64,000 nucleotides of DNA from Burkholderiaceae bacterium. GTDB taxonomy: Bacteria > Pseudomonadota > Gammaproteobacteria > Burkholderiales > Burkholderiaceae_C. The translations under genes were made by a program, and so were the position numbers. This document shows positions 18,892 through 27,680 of the stretch, piece after piece (the first letter of the stretch is position 1; each line of letters starts with the position of its first letter). The stretch is from NCBI GenBank assembly GCA_913776825.1, contig CAJYPV010000026.1, positions 540,666 through 604,665 of the forward strand. The letters run 5' to 3'. Under the pieces are notes generated by a model. It saw only the letters and a program-made list of their open reading frames with translations, was not told where the DNA came from and made no database searches.

Positions 18892-18950
18892 GAATCGAAT
18901 CGAATCAGTTCGGCTCGGCTCGGCTCGGCTCGGCTCGGATCGGATCGGAT
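18892..18950. repeat. Pentanucleotide repeat tract: GAATC x3, CGGCT x5, CGGAT x3
   Basis: GAATC units at 18892-18906, then CGGCT at 18911-18935 and CGGAT at 18936-18950. It lies in the 255-bp gap downstream of the LysR gene and about 165 bp upstream of the chemoreceptor start, i.e. in the likely promoter or leader region of the chemoreceptor gene. I see no gene in the gap. Confidence 0.95.
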
Positions 18951-18980
18951 CGCTTTGGCCGACCCGGCCCGGCCCGCCGC

Positions 18981-19892
18981 TCAGGCCTCGTCCGTCGCGC
19001 CCACCTGTGCCAGCACTGTCTGGCGCAGCCAGCGTTGCGCGGCATGCCCGTGATTGCGCTCATGCCACACCATGGCCATCTCGAAGCCCTGCACCTGAAA
19101 CGGCGGCTCGACGAGCTGCAATCCGGCGGCGCGCCCCTTGACCAGCCGCTCCGGCACCAGCGCGACCAGATCGGAGCGCGCCACCAGGTCGGGCACGAAC
19201 AGGAAGGACGAGGCCGACAGCACGACCTGACGCTGCGCCTTCAAGGCGGTCAGCGCGTGGTCGACCGGCGTGACGAAGCCGCCGCCTTGGGTGGAGACGA
19301 CCACATGCTCCAGCCGCTCGAAGGCCTTGAGCGTGATGCGGGCCTTGACGCGCGGATGCCGCTTGCGGGCGATCATCACGTAGCGCTCATGGAACAGATG
19401 CCGGATGCGCACACCCGGCGTGGCCTCTGAGGGCGTCACGAATCCCAGATCGATCTCGCCGCTGGCCATCTGCGATTCCAGCCGGGCCGGATCGAACTGC
19501 CGGATCGCGACCCGAATGCCGGGCGCCGTCTGGCGCAGCCGGATGACCAGCGGTTGCAGCACGGCGACCTGCATGTAATCGGAGCACGCGATGTGCACCG
19601 TCATCGCGGCCTGCGCCGGGTCGAACTCCAGCTGCGACGTCACCGCATTGCGCACCTGGTCCAGCGCCTGCCGCAAGGGATCGAGCAAGGCCAGCGCCTT
19701 CGCCGTCGGCGTCATGCCCCGCTGCGCGGGCAGCAACAGCGGATCGTCGAAGGCATCGCGCAGCCGGCTCAATTGCGCGCTCACTGCCGGCTGGCTCAGA
19801 TGCAGGCGCGCGGCGGCGCGGGTCACATTGCGCTCGGTCAGCAGCGCTTCCAGCGTGACCAGGAGATTGAGGTCGAGTCGTCCGATGTCCAT
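18981..19892 (-). CDS. LysR-family transcriptional regulator
   Basis: 303 residues, normal length. N-terminal winged helix with MDIGRLDLNLLVTLEALL, RNVTRAAARLHLSQPAVSAQ and LSRLRDAFDDPLLLP, then a two-lobed periplasmic-binding-like effector domain (about 90-295). The N-terminal pattern DLNLLVTLEALL is that of the NodD/LinR-like subgroup of LysR regulators. Divergent from the quinone oxidoreductase gene at 20039 with a 146-bp gap holding a candidate operator at 19902-19928, so it most likely controls that gene and itself. Confidence 0.95.
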   Translation of the reverse strand: MDIGRLDLNLLVTLEALLTERNVTRAAARLHLSQPAVSAQLSRLRDAFDDPLLLPAQRGMTPTAKALALLDPLRQALDQVRNAVTSQLEFDPAQAAMTVHIACSDYMQVAVLQPLVIRLRQTAPGIRVAIRQFDPARLESQMASGEIDLGFVTPSEATPGVRIRHLFHERYVMIARKRHPRVKARITLKAFERLEHVVVSTQGGGFVTPVDHALTALKAQRQVVLSASSFLFVPDLVARSDLVALVPERLVKGRAAGLQLVEPPFQVQGFEMAMVWHERNHGHAAQRWLRQTVLAQVGATDEA

Positions 19893-19901
19893 GCGACGGG
19901 C

Positions 19902-19928
19902 CCATTCAGCTATCCATGGCTTGAATGG
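19902..19928. promoter_or_regulatory. Candidate LysR operator in divergent promoter
   Basis: Perfect 7-bp dyad CCATTCA-N13-TGAATGG centred 23 bp upstream of the LysR start codon and about 124 bp from the divergent oxidoreductase start. Arm spacing of about two helical turns is right for a LysR dimer recognition site covering the regulator's own promoter. Confidence 0.6.
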
Positions 19929-20038
19929 TAGGTCAGAGAAGAATCGATTTCACCGATGGGTCCGCGCGCCGCAGACTGCGGCCCTCATCCCTGATTCATC
20001 GTCCCAATTCCTCATTCCTCATGCTTTTGGAGCCCCTC

Positions 20039-20809
20039 ATGAGCCGACATGTCTTGATCGTGCACGCCCATCCCGAACCCACCTCCCTGACCCGCCAGAT
20101 GGCCGATGCGGCCGAGCAGGCCCTGCGCGAGGACGGCCACACCGTCAGCCGCTCCGATCTGCATGCGATGGGATGGAAAGCGGTCGTCGATGCCGATGAT
20201 TTCCCGTCGCGGGTCGATCCCGAGCGCCTGTCCGTGGTGGCCGAATCCGGCCACGGCTATGCGACCGGTCAGCTGACCGAGGATGTCGCGGCGGAGCACC
20301 GCAAGCTGCTGGCGGCGGATCTGGTGATCCTGCAATTTCCGCTGTGGTGGTTCGGCATGCCGGCCATCCTCAAAGGCTGGATTGACCGCGTGTGGTCTTA
20401 CGGACTGGCCTATGGACACCAAGGCGCCGGCAATCGGCACCGCTACGGCGAAGGCGGTTTGAGCGGCCGGCGCGCGCTGGTGTCGATCACCACGGGCGGA
20501 CCGGCCAGTGACTACAGCCCGCGCGGCATCAACGGCGAGCTGGACGAACTGCTGTTCCCGATCACCCACGGCATGCTGTTCTATCCCGGCATGTCGGTGT
20601 TGCGCTCCCAGGCGGTGTTCGGGACCAGCCGGTTCGATGCCGCTCAAGTCGAGGCCGCGAAGCACGCGTGGCGCGAGCGGCTGGCGGGGATCTTTGAGGA
20701 ATCACCGATCGCCTACCGCGCGCAGAACGGTGGCGACTATCCCGATCACCATGTGCTGGCGGACACGCTCGCGCCCGGTCAGCATGGCCTGCGGGTGCAT
20801 CAGCGCTGA
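20039..20809 (+). CDS. NAD(P)H:quinone oxidoreductase, flavodoxin-like fold
   Basis: 256 residues of the NAD(P)H dehydrogenase (quinone)/flavodoxin_2 family, FMN or FAD dependent, two-electron reduction of quinones or nitro compounds. Visible features: MSRHVLIVHAHPEPTSLTRQ (flavin phosphate loop), LVILQFPLWWFGMPAILKGW (conserved flavin-contact region), and RRALVSITTGGPASDYSP. ATG at 20039 is preceded by TTGGAG at suitable distance; an upstream ATG at 20021 is less likely. Probably regulated by the divergent LysR protein. Confidence 0.92.
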   Translation: MSRHVLIVHAHPEPTSLTRQMADAAEQALREDGHTVSRSDLHAMGWKAVVDADDFPSRVDPERLSVVAESGHGYATGQLTEDVAAEHRKLLAADLVILQFPLWWFGMPAILKGWIDRVWSYGLAYGHQGAGNRHRYGEGGLSGRRALVSITTGGPASDYSPRGINGELDELLFPITHGMLFYPGMSVLRSQAVFGTSRFDAAQVEAAKHAWRERLAGIFEESPIAYRAQNGGDYPDHHVLADTLAPGQHGLRVHQR

Positions 20810-20914
20810 ACCGCGCGGGCGGTGAGGCGCCCGTGCAGATACGCGGGCCTGGCATTGCCCTCGCGCCGGCTTTGCGCGGGCTTGGTCGGGAACGTTACGC
20901 AGGCAGGGCGCCGC

Positions 20915-22663
20915 TCAGTTGCTGGCAGTCGCCGCCAACACCGCGCGCGGCCGCGACGGGCGCGGTGGCGGTGTGCGGCCGGCCATCAGGTCGAGATGCC
21001 GGAAGCCGACCTGCGCCTGCTCGCCGGCAGCCATCAACTGTTGTTGCGCGAAGCTGCGCGCCATCGCGTGCAGGCGATAGGCGGGTTGGTCCGGCCCCGG
21101 ACACGGGAACAGCCAGCTCTTGAGCACCAGGTTGTGAACCGCTTCCATCAATTCATGGCGGGCCATCAGCTCCGGTGAGGCAAAGGTCAGCAAGTCGCTG
21201 AGGGGCATCGCGCCGCGAAAGACCGACAGCCAGCGCAGCAGTTGCTGCTCCGTCGGACACAGCAAGTCGTAGCCCCAGCGCAGCAGCGCTTCCAGATTCT
21301 GATGACGCGAGATCGCATGGCGATGCGCGCCGCACAGCAGCAGGAAGCGGTCGTCCAGGCTGGACGCCAGCGCCTTCAGGCCGAAGGTCCGCACCATCGC
21401 GGCGGCATGCTCGATCGCCAGCGGCACGCCATCCAGGCCCTGGCAGATGTGGCGGATCCAGACTGCGTCGGCATCGCTGGGATCGAAGTTCTGGTCGGCT
21501 GCGCGGGCGCGCTGCACGAACAGCTCGATCGCGGGATAACGCAGCGCTTCGGCCAGCGTGGTGACGCTCGCATCAGGCATCGGCAGACAGGGCAGCAGAT
21601 GGACCTGTTCTCCGTTGACGCGCAGCGGCTCGCGGCTGGTGAAGAGCAGATGCAGGCCGGGCGTGGGCGCGAGCAGACGCTCGGTCAGTCCGGCGGCAGC
21701 GGCGACGACATGCTCGCAGTTGTCCAGGATCAGCAACTGCTGGCCGCCGGACAGCCGGTCGGCGATGCGTTCGAACAGGCCCTCGATCGCGGCCTCCACG
21801 CCGATGGCCTTCGCGATCGTGAGCGCGAGATCCACCTGGCCCGCGGTCGACGGCAGCATCGAGAGATCGACGAACCACAGCCCGTTGGGATAACGCTCGC
21901 CGACCTGTCGCGCGACCGCGATCACCACGCTGGTCTTGCCGATGCCGCCCGGCCCCGCGAGCGTCACGAACCCATAGCGGGCCAACTGCCGGTCCAGCGC
22001 ACCGATGGTTTCTTCGCGGCCCAACAGGCGGCAGTCGAGCGGTGGAATGCGGCGATCGCCCACCGGTCCCGAACAGGCGGTGGACGTGGCGTGGCGATGG
22101 GACGGATTCGGCAACTCGGCGCGGCGCGTGGCAGCGCGCGGCGCTGCCGTCGGCATCGTCGATCCGGCCACATGGCGGACAGTCGGCGCCGGCACGGTGG
22201 TCGCCACGAACGTCGCTGCGGGCATCGACGACGAATGGGTGGCGTGGTCCGCGCTCGCCCGGCGCTCGGGCCGCGGCGGTTGAGACCGTGTCGGCAGAGG
22301 CGGCAACGGGATCAGCGTGGCGGAGTCGGGACGCTCTTCCAGCGGAGGCGGCGCCATCGCGATCGACGGCGCGACGAAGCTGTAGCCCCGACCGGCGATG
22401 TTGGTGATGTAGCGCATGCCGTCGTCCGAGCCCAGCGCCTTGCGCAGCGCGGCGAGATGCACCCGCAGGGTGTTCTCTTCGACCACTTCCTGAGGCCAGA
22501 CCCGCGCCATCAACGTCTGTTTGCTGACGACCGCGCCGGCCTGCTCGACCAGCACGACCAGCAGATCGAGCGCGCGCGCGCCGAGCTTGATCTCCCGCGT
22601 GCCCTGGAAGAGCTGGCGGCGAGGGACCAACAAGGTGAAGGGGCCGAAACGGTGGCAACTCAT
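20915..22663 (-). CDS. Winged-helix regulator with NB-ARC-type ATPase domain
   Basis: 582 residues. Residues about 5-100 are an OmpR/PhoB-type winged helix (FGPFTLLVPRRQLFQ, LGARALDLLVVLVE, VVEENTLRVHLAALRKALG, RGYSFVAP). A 120-residue Pro/Ala/Thr-rich linker follows. From about 215 there is an AAA/NB-ARC ATPase with Walker A GPGGIGKTSVV (Lys243), LLILDNCEHV and LLFTSREPL. A helical region completes the protein (RWLSVFRGAMPLSDLLTF). Relatives usually carry hundreds of residues of TPR sensor repeats after this; here the protein ends soon after, so it is a short form. ATG at 22663 gives the family N-terminus. No receiver domain, so activation would be by ligand or nucleotide rather than phosphorylation. 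Confidence 0.88.
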   Translation of the reverse strand: MSCHRFGPFTLLVPRRQLFQGTREIKLGARALDLLVVLVEQAGAVVSKQTLMARVWPQEVVEENTLRVHLAALRKALGSDDGMRYITNIAGRGYSFVAPSIAMAPPPLEERPDSATLIPLPPLPTRSQPPRPERRASADHATHSSSMPAATFVATTVPAPTVRHVAGSTMPTAAPRAATRRAELPNPSHRHATSTACSGPVGDRRIPPLDCRLLGREETIGALDRQLARYGFVTLAGPGGIGKTSVVIAVARQVGERYPNGLWFVDLSMLPSTAGQVDLALTIAKAIGVEAAIEGLFERIADRLSGGQQLLILDNCEHVVAAAAGLTERLLAPTPGLHLLFTSREPLRVNGEQVHLLPCLPMPDASVTTLAEALRYPAIELFVQRARAADQNFDPSDADAVWIRHICQGLDGVPLAIEHAAAMVRTFGLKALASSLDDRFLLLCGAHRHAISRHQNLEALLRWGYDLLCPTEQQLLRWLSVFRGAMPLSDLLTFASPELMARHELMEAVHNLVLKSWLFPCPGPDQPAYRLHAMARSFAQQQLMAAGEQAQVGFRHLDLMAGRTPPPRPSRPRAVLAATASN

Positions 22664-23192
22664 GGTGGATGAGATCCGAGGGATCGGTGGCGGAGGCAAG
22701 GGATCAGCGCGCAAATGGGTCGGTTCAAGAAGACGAGTCGCATCCTCCGTGCTCCGGCAGACCGAGTCACTTCCCCGATCGAGGGTGGCGAGGACTCTGT
22801 GCGCAAGGCGATATCCAGTCGCAGCGTCATTGAAGCGCGATTGACGCGGCCGACAGCAGCCATGGCCTCGTGGATGCAGCCCATCGCACGATCGGCCTCG
22901 TCGGCCATCGGAATGGCTTGCGGGCGGTGTGTCGCTTCGAGCAGGGACGCGGGCGTTGAGATGTGGCTTGCGCGGCATCGGCATCGGCGCGAACGGGCCG
23001 GCCGCGATGCGGGCTTACGGCGCAGTCATGCGGGCTGTCGTCGCTCAGGGAGCGAGGGAAGCGGACTGCGAGCGAGGAGGGCGCCATGGTTGCGCATGGT
23101 GCCGAGGGCGGCTGGGGGCGTCACTGTCTGAACTTGCTCGTGACCGATCGATTCGACGGGCGCGCGCTCGCGAGGGCCCCAAATCGGTCAGC
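22664..23192. other. 529-bp gap between the two regulators; no gene seen
   Basis: Non-coding as far as I can tell; frames crossing it are Arg/Ala/Ser-rich with no domain. It contains the 19-bp sequence at 22766-22784 that is repeated upstream of the propeller sensor gene and should hold the promoter of the winged-helix ATPase gene. Confidence 0.5.
22766..22784 (-). promoter_or_regulatory. 19-bp upstream element, copy 1
   Basis: On the minus strand CCTCGATCGGGGAAGTGAC, ending about 100 bp upstream of the winged-helix ATPase start. Identical to 26319-26337, upstream of the propeller sensor gene. Proposed common regulator site. Confidence 0.5.
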
Positions 23193-26100
23193 TCAGTCGT
23201 CCCCATCCAGCGGCGCCGGCCGGAACGGATGTTGATAGACGCGCCAGGCGGAGAAGCGCGCGGTGGCCGTGGTGAGCGGCGCGGCGCTGAGGTCGATGGT
23301 CCACGGAGCGGCGCGGGCGGGAGCGCGCGGCGCGGGTGACGAATCGGTCACCGGCGGCGCGGCGGGTTCACCTTCGGCCGGCGCGGCGTTCGAGGTGGAG
23401 GGTGGTCGGCCATCGTCGGCGATCACCAGCCGCAGGCTGTGCCAGCGATAGGCCACGGTCACGCGAAGGCGGGTGGCCTGGCGATGCCTGAAGGCCTCGG
23501 CGATGGCGGCCTGGCCCAGCCGCCGCAGCTCGTCGCGCGCGGAAGGGCGCAGAGGGCGAGGGCGGCCATCCACATCCAGCAGGAAATCCACAGATCGTTC
23601 GGCGGCGAGGCGCTCGCCGAAGGCGGACAGGCTGGTCGCCAGATCGGCCGGCGGCGGCGGGACGGCGCGCAGCGCGGCGACCTGCTCGCGGCCGCGCTCG
23701 ATGAGCTGATCGACGCGGTCCAGCGCGGTGTCCATCAGCGCGCGGTTGGGATCGCGCTCGGTCATCCGATTGGCGACCTTCTGGAAGTGGAGCGTCAGCC
23801 CATGCACGCCTTGCAGCAGCGTGTCCTGCACCTCCTGCGCAATGCGCTCCCGCTCCGCCATGCGCAGCCGCATCAGTTGCTGTTCCTGCCGCGCGGCCTG
23901 TCGCGTGCGCCAGCGGACGAGTCCACCGAGTCCCCACAGCGCGATGAGACTGAGACCGACGCGGAACCACAGCGTCTGGCTCAGCGTGGGCCGCAGCACG
24001 AAGTGCATCGTCGCGGGTGGACCGAGCGCGGCGGGCGCTGTCGGGTCGGTTGGCAGGGCCCGCGCGCGCACCTGCAATTGATGCGCACCGGCCGGCAGAT
24101 GGCTGTAGAAGAGTTCGCGCTGGGGGCCGAGGTCGCGCCAGTCCTTGTCCACGCCCTCCAGCCGCGCTTGAAACCGCAGTTGCTCGGGGCGGCCCAGCTC
24201 CAGCGCAGTGAATCGGACCGAGACCGTCTGGGTGCCGGCCGCGAGTTGCAGATCCGGTCGATACGGGCGCCAGCGCTGATCGGCCGCGACCTCCAGCCAG
24301 CGCACGGCCGGCGACTGACGCGGCGCCGGCAACTGCGCGAGATCGAGACGCGCCACGCCGTCCAGCCCCGCGAACCAGAGCCCGCCCGACGCATCCGTCA
24401 CCAGGCTGGACGCCGGCGCCAACGCGGTGGCGCCGGCGGGATAGCCTTGCGCCGCGTCGAAGACCCGCAGCGGCACGGGCTGGCTGGGATCGCGGTCGAA
24501 GGCGGCGAGGGCTTCGGCGCTGATCAGCACCGCGCCGCGCAGGCCGTTGAGCCAGAGATCGTCACCGGGTCCGTCCTGCGCGCCGGTGACGCCCCGCAGG
24601 GCGTCGGCATCGTCGGTGACCACCGCATGAAAGCGGCCGCCGACCTGCAACTGCAGACCGCGATCACCGACCACCAGCAGCCGTCGACCGAGATGGAGGA
24701 AGGTCACCGCGCCCACATTCAAACCGTCCGCCGCACCGAAGTGCCGGACCCCGTCGGCATCGGCGCGCGAGACCCGATTGGTGGGATAACCGGTCCAGAC
24801 CACGGCTTCGCCTTCGAGCGCGAAGGCGGTGGGCCGCTCGGCATCGAGCCCGCGCACCGGCGGGTCCACCCAGGCCTGGTCGCGCAGCACGCGCAGCCCT
24901 TCGTGCAGACACAGCACCCACAGCCCGCTGCGGTTGCGCTGCAACTGGCGGCAGTCGTTGCGGCCCGGCGGACCCGGCGGCGTGGCGGGCTGGATGCCCG
25001 CCGCATCCCAGCGCCACAGCCCGCGGCTGGCGGCAATCCAGGTGGTGCCGTCCGGGTCGCGAAGCAGCGCGCGGATGCGGCCACGTTCCGACGGCCACGG
25101 CCACTGGCGCCAGTGATGGCCGTTCAAGCGCCACAGCTGCGGTCCCTGGGTGGCGTCCACCGCACCCAGCAGCAGCCCGTCAGGCTCCGGCAGCAGCACA
25201 AAGTTGGTGGCCGAGCCCAAAGGACTGAAGCGCGCCAGCGGCGAATCACGGAAGCGGTCCAGACCCGTCTGGGTGGCGACCCAGAGATTGCCATCGCGGT
25301 CTTCCAGCACGGTCATGCCGATGTCGCTGGACAGGCCGTCGCGCCGCGCGAACTGTTCGTCCGTGGCGGGCAGCGGCAGGGCGCCGTCCTCGACACGACT
25401 GTCCATCGGCAAACGCGAGCGGCACAGGCCGGCCGGGCAGTACACGCTCCACAGATTGCGGGCCCGATCGACATAGATGGCGGACGAATCCGGCTGCATC
25501 GCGGCCTGCGGCCGGCGCGGGGCCGCGTCGGGCAGGGGCTCGATGCGGTCCTCGAAGATGAGCCAGCTCTGGCCGTCCAGGATGCGGGCGCTGCGTGGTG
25601 TCGGGCCGTGCCGGTCGATGGCCTCGAACTGATGGCGCCCCAGTCGCAGCTGAAACCAGCCTTGGGCCGTGACGACCCACAAGCTGCCCTTGGCATCGAC
25701 GAACAGCCCGGAGACGGTTGCTGCCGGCCATTGCCAACGTTCATCGGCCCGCTGCCAGGTCTGGCCTTGCTGCACCAGCAGATGACCGGCCACATTCGCC
25801 CAGGCCACGCCGTCGGGCTGGACGACGAGTTGCTGGGTCTGGCGCGACGGCAGGTCCGCGGGCAGCTCGTAGGCGGTGAGCGCGCCTTGGTCATCGATGC
25901 GGGCGATGCCGCCGGCGAGCAGGCCGATCCACAACTCGCCTTGCGGTCCGGCGGCCAGCGTGCTGACGGGCTGGGTGCCGAAGTTCGGGTCTTCCGGCGG
26001 CGCCGCGCGCTCGAAGCGCACGCCGTCGAACCGATAGAGGCCTGAGGTGCTGCCCAGCCAGAGCCAGCCGTCGCGGGTCTGGCTCATTTTCCGGATGCCC

Positions 26101-26246
26101 AGCGGCGCGCCTTCCTTGGCGGTCCAGCGGGTGTGGTGGAACTGATCGAGGGTGCGATCCCGGTCCAGCGCCCAGGCGGGCGACAGGCCGATCCCGATCC
26201 ACATCGCCAGCAGGGCGGCACCCGATCGGAAGAATGAAGAGCGCAA
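23193..26246 (-). CDS. Beta-propeller sensor with degenerate histidine-kinase domain
   Basis: About 1017 residues from a proposed TTG at 26246, which places a signal peptide (SGAALLAMWIGIGLSPAWA) at the N-terminus; the open frame extends to an ATG at 26441, but that region contains the 19-bp upstream element. The periplasmic part (to about 710) has many two-component-regulator propeller repeats (DGWLWLGSTSGLYRFDG, DRDGNLWVATQTGLDRF) followed by a Y_Y_Y domain (RFQARLEGVDKDWRDLG). One membrane helix (LWFRVGLSLIALWGLGGLV) precedes a HisKA_3-type dimerisation helix. The usual phospho-acceptor in R-I-A-x-[ED]-[LV]-H-D is Gln here (RIAQEVQDTLLQG, about residue 807). The ATPase part also departs from consensus (AAIAEAFRH for the N box, no GxGL box) and ends in a Pro/Ala-rich tail. 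Probably a non-phosphorylating sensor. Confidence 0.85.
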   Translation of the reverse strand: MRSSFFRSGAALLAMWIGIGLSPAWALDRDRTLDQFHHTRWTAKEGAPLGIRKMSQTRDGWLWLGSTSGLYRFDGVRFERAAPPEDPNFGTQPVSTLAAGPQGELWIGLLAGGIARIDDQGALTAYELPADLPSRQTQQLVVQPDGVAWANVAGHLLVQQGQTWQRADERWQWPAATVSGLFVDAKGSLWVVTAQGWFQLRLGRHQFEAIDRHGPTPRSARILDGQSWLIFEDRIEPLPDAAPRRPQAAMQPDSSAIYVDRARNLWSVYCPAGLCRSRLPMDSRVEDGALPLPATDEQFARRDGLSSDIGMTVLEDRDGNLWVATQTGLDRFRDSPLARFSPLGSATNFVLLPEPDGLLLGAVDATQGPQLWRLNGHHWRQWPWPSERGRIRALLRDPDGTTWIAASRGLWRWDAAGIQPATPPGPPGRNDCRQLQRNRSGLWVLCLHEGLRVLRDQAWVDPPVRGLDAERPTAFALEGEAVVWTGYPTNRVSRADADGVRHFGAADGLNVGAVTFLHLGRRLLVVGDRGLQLQVGGRFHAVVTDDADALRGVTGAQDGPGDDLWLNGLRGAVLISAEALAAFDRDPSQPVPLRVFDAAQGYPAGATALAPASSLVTDASGGLWFAGLDGVARLDLAQLPAPRQSPAVRWLEVAADQRWRPYRPDLQLAAGTQTVSVRFTALELGRPEQLRFQARLEGVDKDWRDLGPQRELFYSHLPAGAHQLQVRARALPTDPTAPAALGPPATMHFVLRPTLSQTLWFRVGLSLIALWGLGGLVRWRTRQAARQEQQLMRLRMAERERIAQEVQDTLLQGVHGLTLHFQKVANRMTERDPNRALMDTALDRVDQLIERGREQVAALRAVPPPPADLATSLSAFGERLAAERSVDFLLDVDGRPRPLRPSARDELRRLGQAAIAEAFRHRQATRLRVTVAYRWHSLRLVIADDGRPPSTSNAAPAEGEPAAPPVTDSSPAPRAPARAAPWTIDLSAAPLTTATARFSAWRVYQHPFRPAPLDGDD

Positions 26247-26318
26247 GACGGCGACCTGTCGAGAGGGGCGAGGACACGCCTGAGGCGTGGCGGCATGTTC
26301 ACCGCAGGGACTGGGGGC

Positions 26319-26337
26319 GTCACTTCCCCGATCGAGG
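26319..26337 (-). promoter_or_regulatory. 19-bp upstream element, copy 2
   Basis: Same sequence and orientation as 22766-22784, about 73 bp upstream of the proposed TTG start of the propeller sensor. Supports the downstream start and common control of the two genes. Confidence 0.5.
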
Positions 26338-26526
26338 CATGGCGCGAGGCGCGGGATGCGGGCAGGCGGCGCGGTGGATCGGTGCGTGCTGGGCGTCGTC
26401 GTCCTGGGGAGCGGCACGATGGGCGGATCTGCAGCGGCCACGAAAAAGGCCCTTTCGGGCCTGGTGCTGCAGCGCTCGATGGCGCGCTGAAGGGGACGGT
26501 GGTGGATGCGCCGTCACGCATCGATC

Positions 26527-26616
26527 TGGTGGAAGGCGTGGGATTCGAACCCACGGAGAGCGTGAGCCCTCGCCAGTTTTCAAGACTGGTGCCTTAAACC
26601 ACTCGGCCAGCCTTCC
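26527..26616 (-). tRNA. tRNA-Ser (anticodon TGA)
   Basis: Minus-strand sequence folds as a class II tRNA: acceptor GGAAGGC pairing with GCCTTCC, D arm GGCCGAGTGGTTTAAGGC, anticodon arm CCAGTCTTGAAAACTGG with anticodon TGA, long variable arm GAGGGCTCACGCTCTC, T arm GTGGGTTCGAATCCCAC, and encoded CCA end. Confidence 0.97.
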
Positions 26617-26749
26617 TCAGAAGCCGGCGATTGTAAGGCCTGCGACGCCTCGGTGACGGGATGAAGCCGCTGTCGACCGTCATGTCCACGCGCTGGCACG
26701 CGACCTCGATCCCGACCCCGGACTCGACCCCGCTCGCCTGCTCGCTCGA

Positions 26750-27580
26750 TCAATCCGCGCCTGGCTTGCTCGCCTGGGCGCATGGGACCTGGATGATCTC
26801 CTGCACCTGGCCGTCCTGCACCCGCGCAGCGGTCAGGGCGCCGCCCCAGACGCAGCCGGTGTCCAGCGCCAGCAGATCCGGGCGCTGCACCAGGCCCAAG
26901 GTCGACCAGTGACCGAAGGCGATCGGCTGGCCCGCGGTGCGGCGGCCCGGCACATCGAACCAGGGCAGATAGCCCTCGGGCGCCTCGCCCAGGCCTTCCT
27001 TGGTCTTGAAGTCCAGCTTGCCCTTGGCATTGCAGAAGCGGATGCGGGTCAGGACATTGATGATGAGGCGCAGCCGGGGCACGCCGGTCAGGCTTTCATT
27101 CCAGCGATCCGGCTCATTGCCGTACATCTGCGGCAGGAAGTCAGCCAGCTCGGGGCCGCGCAGCAGGGCGTGCACCTCTTCCGCCAGTGCCAGCGTCTGG
27201 GCGGTGTCCCACTGCGGGACGACGCCCGCATGCACCATCAGCCAGCCCTGCGCCTGAATCGCCAGGCGCTGATGGCGGACCCATTCCAGCAGCGGTTCGC
27301 GATCGCTCGCCTGCAGGATGCTGTCCAGCGTGTCGCTCTTGTGAGGGGCGCGCACGCCGGCTGCGGTGGCCAGCAGATGCAGGTCGTGGTTGCCGAGCAG
27401 GCATTGGGCCGCATCGCCCAGTGACTGCAGGCGCCGCAAGGTGGTGAGGGAATCCGGACCCCGGTTGACGAGGTCACCCAGCAGATAGAGCCGGTCGCGG
27501 GACGGGGAGAAATCGATCTTCTCCAGCAGGCGGGCCAATGCGTCGCAACAGCCCTGCAAATCGCCGATCAGGTAATGCAT
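26750..27580 (-). CDS. apaH: Symmetrical diadenosine tetraphosphatase ApaH
   Basis: Hydrolyses Ap4A to two ADP; metallophosphatase, 276 residues. All calcineurin-like motifs are present: GDLQGC (D-x-H-G position with Q, as in ApaH), LGDLVNRGPDS, LGNHDLHLL and the C-terminal FGHWSTLGL and LDTGCVWGGALTA. Starts MHYLIGDLQGCCDAL at 27580, divergent from the CNNM-family gene at 27681. No apaG or rsmA nearby, unlike the enterobacterial operon. Confidence 0.95.
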   Translation of the reverse strand: MHYLIGDLQGCCDALARLLEKIDFSPSRDRLYLLGDLVNRGPDSLTTLRRLQSLGDAAQCLLGNHDLHLLATAAGVRAPHKSDTLDSILQASDREPLLEWVRHQRLAIQAQGWLMVHAGVVPQWDTAQTLALAEEVHALLRGPELADFLPQMYGNEPDRWNESLTGVPRLRLIINVLTRIRFCNAKGKLDFKTKEGLGEAPEGYLPWFDVPGRRTAGQPIAFGHWSTLGLVQRPDLLALDTGCVWGGALTAARVQDGQVQEIIQVPCAQASKPGAD

Positions 27581-27680
27581 GACCGGGATTCTGCGGTGTT
27601 CGTGTCACATCGCCTCTGCTAACCTTGTCAGCCTTGTGTTTTGGGCGCGACTCAGGGTTTCTACCCAGTCCGCGCTGTCA

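Noticed and set aside
23439..26045. 868-codon plus-strand frame opposite the propeller sensor
   Set aside because: No domain and typical antisense composition; the minus-strand product shows many propeller repeats.
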